This document shows positions 54,633 through 64,000 of a DNA stretch of 64,000 bases, in pieces. A program made the translations under genes and the position numbers. Numbering within the stretch: position 1 is the first letter of the stretch; each line of letters begins with the position of its first letter. The notes under the pieces are model-generated. The model made no database searches. It was not told the DNA's origin and saw nothing but the letters and a program-made list of their open reading frames with translations. Source of the DNA: Niveibacterium microcysteis (GTDB lineage Bacteria > Pseudomonadota > Gammaproteobacteria > Burkholderiales > Rhodocyclaceae); NCBI RefSeq assembly GCF_017161445.1, contig NZ_CP071060.1, forward strand, positions 3,844,001 to 3,908,000, given 5' to 3'.

Positions 54633-54735
54633 GCAGGCTCCTGAACCAAACAGAATGACGCGATCTTCGCAGCGCTCCGCGCACGCCGCTTTACCTTGGC
54701 GGCCAATAGCCTGTCCGGCCAGCGCAGCAGAGTCC

Positions 54736-54960
54736 TTAAGACGGCGGCGCGAGCAGGCTGGTGGCGGTGAGGGGCAAGCCGACGCGGAAGGTGGGACCGC
54801 CCCCCTCGACCGATTTGGCGACGATGTCGCCCCCCAACACCGAGCTCACGACGTTGTGCACAATGTGCAGGCCGACGTGGCTGCTGCCTCGCCAGAGCTT
54901 GGTGGTGACAAACGCGTCAAAGGTCTGGGGCAAATGGCGACTTGGCATACCAACGCACTG
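54736..54960 (-). pseudogene. Remnant of a histidine kinase ATPase domain
   Basis: One minus-strand frame reads CVGMPSRHLPQTFDAFVTTK, then VGLHIVHNVVSSVLGG and FRVGLPL, the degraded end of a HATPase_c domain (compare the intact kinase at 55313, which has DNGVGM, IFEPFFTTR and GLGLYIVRNIV). No start, H-box or N-box is in frame. Residues that may be an earlier part of the same domain appear in another frame near 55000-55160, so a frameshift is likely. Left over from a decayed sensor kinase. Confidence 0.7.
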
Positions 54961-55312
54961 CCGGAACCGACGATCGGAGCCATATCGATCGATCGCCGGC
55001 GTCGCAGACGCAGGCAACCTCCGCGCGCCCCGCCAAGCCGTGCAGCGATCGGTTCTTAAGCAATGGATGCCCAAGGTGCTCGGCGAGCGTTGCAACGCAA
55101 GCATCGGCCTGAAAAGCCCCGCTCGTTTGGTGCGCGCGTTCGGGCAAACGCAGCAAGGCCGAGAAATTGTGAAATTCGTGTGTAGCGCTCAAGTCGGCGC
55201 CCCGCCGGCCGTCACATAGGCATCGAACGTCGGAACCGCCGGGGGCGGCACTTCGCCGCCCCCCGCCCACACGAGGCTTCGCCCCGCAGCGACGACAGAA
55301 CTAGAACGGACA

Positions 55313-58018
<2,706 letters not shown>

Positions 58019-58181
58019 GTCTTTCGTGACGCGCGGCCCTATCGGCCGCCCACGATTTGGGGTTCAATGCGCGCAGCATTGCCGTGCGGCCCACCGGCCC
58101 ACGACCGGCAATGCCCGTCGCTCCCTAGAACCCGCACAGCGCCCGCGCGCCGTGCTTACTGGCAGAGGCTTTGACGCAAGC

Positions 58182-58907
58182 ATGCAAACGAGTTTTTCAG
58201 ACTGGGTTTCCGGCGCCGACGAACTGAGCGCGAATTCTGCGCAGCGCCAGTTGCTCGCCATCCGCACTTCCGCCCGCAGCCGCTCGCACGCCGGGCTGCG
58301 CCTGCAGCGCCAGGGGCGCGCGTGGCTGGCAACGCTGATCGCGCTGTCGCTCGGCCTGATCCTGATCCCGCTGCTGCAGAACGCCGGCGTGCGGCTTGCA
58401 CTGGCGCCCAACGTGCTGAATCTGTTGCAGATCTTCCTCGGCGTTTCGGTGCTGGTTTGCGTGGTGCTGGTCGCTTCGGCCAACCATGCGCTGCGCGCCC
58501 GCGTGCTGCTCGAGTGTGGCGATCGCCTGCGCGAGCTGGCGCGCGAATTCGAGAAGGTGTGCGAAGACGTCGGCCCCGGCGCGATTTCGTCGCATATCCT
58601 CGATGAATTCCGGCTGCGCCATGCCGACACTCTGCGCAACCTGGAAACCCCGTCGCGCAACGATCAGCGCCTCGCGCTGCTGGACATGCCGGGCGAACAC
58701 CGCCTCGGCCGCGGCGAGCGGATGCGGCTCGCGCTGCGCGCACAGCTCACGAATGTCTCCGGCCTCGCACTGCCACTCGTCATCGTGGCGCTCGAAGCCG
58801 TGTTCGTTGCCCATGCGCTGGGCTTGCCACAGTTGGGTGGCGACCCGCTGGTGGCCAGCAGCGTCTCGGCTGGCGACGCCGAACCCTCGCTGCGGATCAG
58901 CCGCTAA
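58182..58907 (+). CDS. Membrane protein with SLATT-like two-helix layout
   Basis: 241 residues. A short N-terminal helix, two close membrane helices (WLATLIALSLGLILIPLLQ and LQIFLGVSVLVCVVLV), then a long helical cytosolic part (LLECGDRLRELAREFEKVCE) and a third hydrophobic stretch near 205-227. This layout recalls SLATT 2TM proteins of bacterial conflict systems, but the similarity is only by general pattern. ATG 58182 is chosen; upstream frame (from 58026) is not coding-like. It sits between a histidine kinase and a convergent helicase. Confidence 0.65.
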   Translation: MQTSFSDWVSGADELSANSAQRQLLAIRTSARSRSHAGLRLQRQGRAWLATLIALSLGLILIPLLQNAGVRLALAPNVLNLLQIFLGVSVLVCVVLVASANHALRARVLLECGDRLRELAREFEKVCEDVGPGAISSHILDEFRLRHADTLRNLETPSRNDQRLALLDMPGEHRLGRGERMRLALRAQLTNVSGLALPLVIVALEAVFVAHALGLPQLGGDPLVASSVSAGDAEPSLRISR

Positions 58908-58910
58908 ACC

Positions 58911-60974
58911 CTAACCCCACATGCCGCGCAGCTTCGCGGCGATATCGACCACCGCTTGCGGCGGCGGCGTAACAGCCCCCGCCGCATTGCTTCCGGCCAC
59001 TGGCCACACGGCCTGCTCGAAGTGCTCCAGCACCGAAGTCGGGATGAAGCGGGTGCGCTGGGCATACACATGACGGTCGCCGCCGCCGCTCTGCTGCGTC
59101 ACGTAGAAGCGCTGTGGCGTGAGCAGATGCAGCGCGTCCTTCGCGCGCGTCATCGCCACGTAGAGCAGGCGGCGTTCCTCTTCGATCTCTGCGCTGCTGC
59201 CGGTCGCTAGGTCTGACGGAATGCAGCCGTCCACTGTGTTGAGCAGGTAGACCGACTCCCACTCCTGCCCCTTCGCCGAATGGATCGTCGACAGGATCAG
59301 GTAATCCTCGTCAAGCAGCGGTACGCCGGATTCGTCGCTGGTCGCGTCCGGCGGATCGAGCGTCAGTTCGGTCAGGAAGCGTTCGCGATTCGGGTAGCTC
59401 GCGGCGATGCGCTCCATCTGCAGCAGATCGGCCTCGCGGATCGCAGCGTCCTCGTACTTGCGCTCCAGGTGCGGCGCATACCAGCGGCGCACACGTTCGA
59501 GATCGGCCGGCCAGGCGGCGCGCAAGCGCAGGTCGCCCAGCAGCGCGGGGAGTGCCGCCCAGGCCTCGCCCGCCGACGAGGGTGGCGCGAAATCCGCCAG
59601 CGCCGCCACCGGGTCGTTCGCCGCCTCAACCAGATCGACGATGCGTGCCGCGCTCTTCGGGCCGATGCCCGGCATCAGTTGTACGGCGCGAAAGCCCGCG
59701 ACGCGGTCGCGCGGGTTCTCGGCCCAGCGCAGCACCGCCAGCATGTCCTTCACATGCGCCGCTTCGAGGAACTTGAGGCCGCCGAACTTCACGAACGGGA
59801 TGTTGCGGCGCGTGAGTTCGATCTCGAGCGGCGCACTGTGATGCGCGGCGCGGAACAGCACCGCCTGCTTCTTCAACGCCACGCCTTCTTCGCGACGCGC
59901 CAGCACCTGGGCGGCCACGTAGCGCGCCTGGTCCGCCTCGTCGCGCACGGTGACCAGCTGCGGACGCTGGCTTGCGCTGCGCTCGCTCCACAGGTTCTTC
60001 GTGAAGCGCTCGGCGGCGAGCCCGATCACCGCGTTCGACGCAGCAAGGATCGGCTGTGTCGAGCGGTAGTTACGCTCCAGCGTCACCACCGTCGCTGGCT
60101 GCGCAAACTCGCCGGGGAAGTCGAGGATGTTGCGCACCGTTGCGCCACGGAAGGCGTAGATGGACTGCGCATCGTCCCCGACCACCGTAAGGCCACGACC
60201 ATCCGGTTTGAGCGCGCGCAGGATCGAGGCCTGCAGCCGGTTGGTGTCCTGATACTCATCCACCAGCACATGCGCGAAGCGCTGGCCAAGCTCGGCAGCG
60301 AGCGTTGGCTCCGCCGCCATGTGCGCCCAGTAGAGCAGCAGATCGTCGTAGTCGAGCACGTCCTGCCGCTGCTTGGCAGCGACGTAAGCGCCAAACAGCT
60401 TCTTCAGATCGTCTTCCCACATCGCACACCAGGGGAAGGCATCGCGCAGCACATCGGCCAGCGGAGCCCCGGTATTCACCACGCGGGAGTAGATCGCGAG
60501 GCAGGTCTGCTTGGTCGGGAAGCGCTTTTCCTTCGCCGACAGGCCCTGCTCGTGCCGCACCAGATTCATCAGATCGCCGGAGTCTTCGCGATCATGAATC
60601 GTGAAGGCGGGCCCGAGGCCGATCCTTTCCGCGTATTCGCGCAACAGGCGCGCGCCAATGCCGTGAAACGTGCCTGCCCAGCTCAAGGCCGCGCGCGCCA
60701 GCGCCGGGTCATCGCTGGCGCTACCGAGAATGCGCTCGACGCGGCGCGTCATCTCCACTGCCGCCCGCCGCGAGAAGGTGAGCAGCAGGATGCTGGCCGG
60801 GTCTGCCCCACCCAGCACCAGGTGCGCCACGCGGTGGGCCAGCGTGTTGGTCTTGCCCGAGCCGGCGCCGGCGATTACCAGCAGCGGCGCGGCGTCGGCG
60901 TACTCGACGGCCGCCTTCTGCTCGGGGTTGAGGCGCGCGGCAAACGTGGCAGGGGCTTGGGCAAGGGCTGACAT
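58911..60974 (-). CDS. UvrD/Rep-family ATP-dependent DNA helicase
   Basis: 687 residues, SF1A. Q-motif LNPEQKAAVEYAD, Walker A VIAGAGSGKTNTLAHRVA, DEYQDTNRLQ (motif II), DDAQSIYAFRGATVRNI (motif III), LERNYRSTQPILAASN and STIHSAKGQEWESVYLL late. No RecB-type nuclease is seen. ATG 60974 is preferred over TTG 60992. A palindrome with LexA-like spacing lies about 20 nt upstream. 3' end is 3 nt from the convergent membrane protein gene. Confidence 0.95.
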   Translation of the reverse strand: MSALAQAPATFAARLNPEQKAAVEYADAAPLLVIAGAGSGKTNTLAHRVAHLVLGGADPASILLLTFSRRAAVEMTRRVERILGSASDDPALARAALSWAGTFHGIGARLLREYAERIGLGPAFTIHDREDSGDLMNLVRHEQGLSAKEKRFPTKQTCLAIYSRVVNTGAPLADVLRDAFPWCAMWEDDLKKLFGAYVAAKQRQDVLDYDDLLLYWAHMAAEPTLAAELGQRFAHVLVDEYQDTNRLQASILRALKPDGRGLTVVGDDAQSIYAFRGATVRNILDFPGEFAQPATVVTLERNYRSTQPILAASNAVIGLAAERFTKNLWSERSASQRPQLVTVRDEADQARYVAAQVLARREEGVALKKQAVLFRAAHHSAPLEIELTRRNIPFVKFGGLKFLEAAHVKDMLAVLRWAENPRDRVAGFRAVQLMPGIGPKSAARIVDLVEAANDPVAALADFAPPSSAGEAWAALPALLGDLRLRAAWPADLERVRRWYAPHLERKYEDAAIREADLLQMERIAASYPNRERFLTELTLDPPDATSDESGVPLLDEDYLILSTIHSAKGQEWESVYLLNTVDGCIPSDLATGSSAEIEEERRLLYVAMTRAKDALHLLTPQRFYVTQQSGGGDRHVYAQRTRFIPTSVLEHFEQAVWPVAGSNAAGAVTPPPQAVVDIAAKLRGMWG

Positions 60975-60994
60975 GGGATGACCCGAAGGCAAAA

Positions 60995-61012
60995 GGTGTA
61001 TGAATATACACC
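60995..61012. promoter_or_regulatory. LexA-like palindrome upstream of the helicase gene
   Basis: GGTGTAT (60995-61001), four bases, ATACACC (61006-61012). The core is GTG-N10-CAC with a TAT-rich spacer, one base per half away from the LexA CTG-N10-CAG. Positioned 20 nt upstream of a UvrD-family gene start, a class often in the SOS regulon. Confidence 0.4.
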
Positions 61013-61160
61013 CTCAAAACCATCGCACCAGCCCATCGCGGCGGGCGGCAGCGCCACGCGAACGCAGCGCGCCGACGAAGCGACGACGCATCAATCGCCC
61101 GGCAAGGTAGGCCTGCGTTGTCCATACTTTGTCCACCAGTCACACAAGGTGGAGGGGGCG

Positions 61161-61595
61161 ATGCACATCATGCCGTTTGAAAACGTGACGCACGACGACG
61201 CCCGTGCGTCGCTCGACGCCGATCTGCGGCACGCCGTGCCCGGCGTTCGCAAGGCGGGCTACGACCACAGCAGCGACCCGCGGATCCACTTGAGTGCGCT
61301 CGCCGAACGCTGGCTCGCCGAGTCGCGTGACCCGAACGCCAATCTGCTCGCCGACACGTTTCCACATGTCGCGAACCAGCTCGCGCTGATCTGGCGCGAA
61401 CCGTTCACCGCGCTGGACTACCTCGACAGCCTGATCACCGATACCCGCTGCGGCCGCCAGGGTTTCCCGGAGCCGGCACTGCGCGCGCTGCTGAAACTGC
61501 ATGACCGCTGCACCGCGGCGCTACCGCCGCGCAACCCCTTCCTGCCGAACGATCCGTGGATACGGGGCAGCGACTCGGGCGAACGCCGGCACTGA
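61161..61595 (+). CDS. Hypothetical protein
   Basis: 144 residues, acidic/mixed, no signal or membrane helix. Segments DARASLDADLRHAVPGVRKA and TFPHVANQLALIWREPFTAL, then YLDSLITDTRCGRQGFPEPA suggest a mainly helical soluble protein. A strong GGAGGGGG precedes ATG 61161; the frame upstream is unlikely to be coding. Divergent from the helicase. No family recognised. Confidence 0.7.
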   Translation: MHIMPFENVTHDDARASLDADLRHAVPGVRKAGYDHSSDPRIHLSALAERWLAESRDPNANLLADTFPHVANQLALIWREPFTALDYLDSLITDTRCGRQGFPEPALRALLKLHDRCTAALPPRNPFLPNDPWIRGSDSGERRH

Positions 61596-61746
61596 CACCG
61601 GCCTGCGCTTGGGGAAGGTCGGAAGAGGTTAGCGAGACGGATGCAGCGCAAGGCGCAGCGACCAAGACATATCAAATGGATAGGCGCGGGAGCGAGCACG
61701 CCACAACGCCGCGATGCGCCGTCGCAGCCACTTATTCAGACCTTCG

Positions 61747-63264
61747 TCAGCGGATCGCGTGCCGCCACTCGTCTTCGAACGTCCGCACGAGGTTCTGGCT
61801 GTTCAGGTGATTCGGTTCCGCCGCAACGCGATCCATATCGCGCGAGAAGTTGAACATCGCGGCCAGCGTGCCCCCGTCGAGAAAACGCGTTGGCACCGGC
61901 AGCGTGGCGGGCGGCTCGTAAGGCACACGGCCGGCGAGGATGTAGCCCCACTCACCGAAGGAAGGCACCAGTGCATGGTAGGGCGCGGTCTGAAAGCCCG
62001 CCTCCTCCAGCGTCGCGACCACCGTCCAGTAGGCCTTGCGTGCGTAGAACGGGCTGGTCGCCTGGATCACCGCGCGCCCCTCGGGCACCACGTGGCGCGC
62101 GAGCAGCCGGTAGAACGCTGTGGTGTAGAGCTTGCCGACGGCGAAGTTGGACGGGTCGGGAAAATCCACCACGACGAAATCGAAACGCTCGCGTGAATCC
62201 TCCAGCCAGCGCCCGGCGTCGGTGTTGATGACCTGCACCTTGGGCGAATGGAAGGCGTTACCGTTGAGCGCCCGAAGCGCCGGGGCATCGCGGAACAGCG
62301 AAGTCATGCCCGGGTCGAGATCCACCAGCGTGACATGTTCGATCTGCGGGTACTTGAGGATCTCACGCACGGCAAGGCCGTCGCCGCCGCCCAGCACCAG
62401 CACGCGGCGCGCCCACGGCAAGCTCGCGAGGCCCGGATGCACCAGTGCCTCGTGGTAGCGGTACTCGTCCGCCGACGAGAACTGCAGGTTGTTGTTCAGA
62501 AACAGGCGCAGATCGTCCTTCCAGCGCGTCAGCACGATGCGCTGGTACGGCGTGGTGCGGGTGTAGAGGATCGGATCCTGGTACATCTGCTGTTCGGCCC
62601 AGCCGGTAAAGCGCCCGGCGAAGCCGAAGCCAGCCGCGATCACCGCCAGCGTCACCGCGCACTGCACCACGACCAGCCGAGCCTGCGGCAACTGCGCGCG
62701 GAAGACCGCTACGGCCCACAGCGCGACCGCCGCGTTGAGTAGACCGAACAGGAGTCCAGTGCGTACCAGCCCGAGGTGCGGTGCGAGCAACAGCGGAAAC
62801 GCGATCGACACCGCGAGCGCGCCCAGGTAGTCCACCGTCAGCACCTGAGACACCAGATCGCGTAAGGACAGCTCGCGCCGCAGGATGCGCATCACCAGCG
62901 GAATCTCCAGCCCCACCAGAACGCCGACCGCCAGCACCGCGCAGTAGAGCATCACGCGAAAGGGTGCTGCCTCCAGCGCGAAGATGCCGAACAAGGCTGC
63001 GGGCGTGAAACCACCGACGAGCCCCACCAGCAGTTCGAGCTGGATGAAGCGCAGCACCAGATTGCGCTCGACGTACTTCGACAGCCAGGAACCCACGCCC
63101 ATCGCGAACAGATAGGTGCCGATCACGGTGGAGAACTGCGTCACCGAATCGCCCAGCAGGTAGGAGGACAGCGCCCCGGCGACCAACTCGTAGGCCAATC
63201 CGCAGGACGCGACAATGAAGACGGAAACGAGCAGCGCGTGACGCTGTGTGCGAAGTGAGCTCAT
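61747..63264 (-). CDS. Membrane-linked polyamine aminopropyltransferase-like protein
   Basis: 505 residues. About seven hydrophobic helices (LLVSVFIVASCGLAYELVAG and others up to about residue 215) precede a spermidine-synthase-like SAM domain: TRTTPYQRIVLTRWKDDLRLFLNNNLQFSS, VLVLGGGDGLAVREILKY and VVVDFPDPSN. Similar proteins are annotated polyamine aminopropyltransferases; substrate specificity is unproven. Last of a minus-strand cluster with DUF350 and DUF4178-like genes. ATG 63264 is chosen; TTG 63285 is possible. Confidence 0.85.
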   Translation of the reverse strand: MSSLRTQRHALLVSVFIVASCGLAYELVAGALSSYLLGDSVTQFSTVIGTYLFAMGVGSWLSKYVERNLVLRFIQLELLVGLVGGFTPAALFGIFALEAAPFRVMLYCAVLAVGVLVGLEIPLVMRILRRELSLRDLVSQVLTVDYLGALAVSIAFPLLLAPHLGLVRTGLLFGLLNAAVALWAVAVFRAQLPQARLVVVQCAVTLAVIAAGFGFAGRFTGWAEQQMYQDPILYTRTTPYQRIVLTRWKDDLRLFLNNNLQFSSADEYRYHEALVHPGLASLPWARRVLVLGGGDGLAVREILKYPQIEHVTLVDLDPGMTSLFRDAPALRALNGNAFHSPKVQVINTDAGRWLEDSRERFDFVVVDFPDPSNFAVGKLYTTAFYRLLARHVVPEGRAVIQATSPFYARKAYWTVVATLEEAGFQTAPYHALVPSFGEWGYILAGRVPYEPPATLPVPTRFLDGGTLAAMFNFSRDMDRVAAEPNHLNSQNLVRTFEDEWRHAIR

Positions 63265-63370
63265 CTGAATGCGCGACGCAGCCAATCAAGCTGGCGCCCG
63301 CCAAGGGGGTCTATGACGTGGTGTGGCACTTCCGCCGCGCGAGGCGGCGGAAGCGAGGCGGTGCTCGCGA

Positions 63371-63589
63371 CTAACCGTGAATCGCCGCGGCCACGATGAT
63401 CGCAATGCCAAGGCACATCGCGGCGACGATGATCGCAAGCGGCAGGTTGCGCTCCTTCACGATCTCGCGCCACAGGTCGTAGGGCGTGATCTTGTCGACG
63501 ATGATGAAGGACACCCAGAACACCACCACGCCGAGGATCGAATAGACGATGGAGCCGAGCAGCGGCCGCGCGTTGAAGAACAGTTCCAT
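63371..63589 (-). CDS. DUF350 small membrane protein
   Basis: 72 residues with two transmembrane helices (SIVYSILGVVVFWVSFIIV and LAIIVAAMCLGIAIIVAAAI) around KITPYDLWREIVKERN, which is the DUF350 (YjfL) signature. AGGAG precedes ATG 63589. Function unknown; recurrently found with polyamine-synthase-like and DUF4178 proteins. Confidence 0.88.
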   Translation of the reverse strand: MELFFNARPLLGSIVYSILGVVVFWVSFIIVDKITPYDLWREIVKERNLPLAIIVAAMCLGIAIIVAAAIHG

Positions 63590-63604
63590 GATTGGGGCTC
63601 CTGC

Positions 63605-63745
63605 TTACTTGTGATAGAGGCGCCCGCCGCTGGAGCGGGCGCTCGAAGAGGTACCGCGCTCGTCGAACAGGCCATAGCCGCGCGAATCCATCCAGCCGAG
63701 CAGCGAAATCGCGAGCAGTGCGGTGACCGAGAAGAGCTTGATCAT
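63605..63745 (-). CDS. 46-residue membrane-anchored protein
   Basis: A short frame: MIKLFSVTALLAISLLGWM, then a polar Ser/Arg/Gly-rich tail ending in RLYHK. One membrane or signal helix. ATG 63745 shares its A with the stop (TGA) of the upstream DUF4178-like gene and the stop lies 15 nt before the DUF350 start, so it is embedded in the operon. No family known to me. Confidence 0.7.
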   Translation of the reverse strand: MIKLFSVTALLAISLLGWMDSRGYGLFDERGTSSSARSSGGRLYHK

Positions 63746-64000
63746 CAGTCGTCGTCCTCCGAACTGCTGGTCATCGGATGGTCACTCTCGCTCCAGCGCG
63801 CCACCTCGAAGCTGTAGCTACGCACGAAGGCAAACAAGGGAAAACACAGCAGCAGCAACCAGCAACTGGCGAGGTTGGAGAACGGCGGCGGCGCCACCCG
63901 CAGCGTGACCTGATCGGTCAACAACTGCGACGCATCGGCCGGCAACTCGCCGCGCACCACGAGGTGGTACTCACCCGCCGGCACTTGATAGAACACCGCG
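63745..64000 (-). CDS. DUF4178-like membrane protein, C-terminal part only
   Basis: Only the last about 84 residues are in the window; the frame is open to the edge. A beta-type segment (FYQVPAGEYHLVVRGEL), one transmembrane helix (LASCWLLLLCFPLFAFV) and the tail SYSFEVARWSESDHP, which resembles the end of DUF4178 proteins encoded beside DUF350. Start and most of the protein are outside. Confidence 0.65.
   Translation of the reverse strand, partial: AVFYQVPAGEYHLVVRGELPADASQLLTDQVTLRVAPPPFSNLASCWLLLLCFPLFAFVRSYSFEVARWSESDHPMTSSSEDDD

Noticed and set aside
55000..55312. Separate gene upstream of the large kinase
   Set aside because: The short frames here have no start with ribosome site; the only recognisable residues belong to the degraded kinase remnant.

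Overview
The window is a 64 kb stretch of GC-rich chromosome from a betaproteobacterium. Rhodocyclales is the best guess, but it rests only on protein character and gene order: dusB-fis-purH, purD-hemF, hemC-hemD-hemX-hemY, hemA-prfA-prmC-grxD, and groES-groEL with a CIRCE operator. There is no plasmid, prophage, insertion sequence or CRISPR array. Almost every base lies in an ordinary chromosomal gene, and one tRNA (Phe) is present.

Layout. 0-3 kb: a secreted DUF1800/DUF1501 pair. 3-9 kb: dusB-fis, then purH, a PagP-type outer-membrane lipid A acylase, purD and hemF. 9-16 kb: a branched-chain amino acid type binding protein, a probable structured RNA ahead of an argD-like aminotransferase, and the hemC-D-X-Y operon. 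16-25 kb: ppc, a diguanylate cyclase with a LacI-like sensor, an AlgZ/AlgR-like (LytTR) two-component pair, argH and a fructosamine-kinase-like gene. 25.5-28.6 kb: a tightly coupled four-gene cassette (secreted SPGYWKN protein, PqqD-like protein, HprK-related kinase, nucleotidyltransferase) that matches the uncharacterised HPr-rel-A type of system. 28.6-32.3 kb: grxD with a near-perfect type 1 IscR site, prmC, prfA and hemA.

32.5-37 kb: a two-component system followed by cytochrome b561, a monoheme cytochrome fused to an outer-membrane barrel (Cyc2-like layout) and a small soluble cytochrome c. This is a candidate electron-transfer route across the cell envelope. 37-42 kb: a LysR-controlled operon of alcohol dehydrogenase, NAD(P)-binding protein, MFS exporter and cupin, then tRNA-Phe. 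42-51 kb: an ActP/DUF485 symporter pair, a Ser/Thr kinase-universal stress protein fusion coupled to a metallophosphoesterase, an MHS-family transporter and a TctE/TctD-like two-component system. Two 11-bp-periodic direct-repeat arrays sit upstream of the two transporter units and suggest one shared regulator.

51-64 kb: a hypothetical gene, groEL/groES, the remnant of a histidine kinase next to a large intact one, a possible SLATT-like membrane protein, a UvrD-family helicase behind a LexA-like palindrome, and the start of a polyamine-synthase-like/DUF350/DUF4178 membrane cluster that runs off the right edge. The two least described systems here are the 25.5-28.6 kb cassette and the right-edge cluster. 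The 35 kb porin-cytochrome locus has the most testable physiology.
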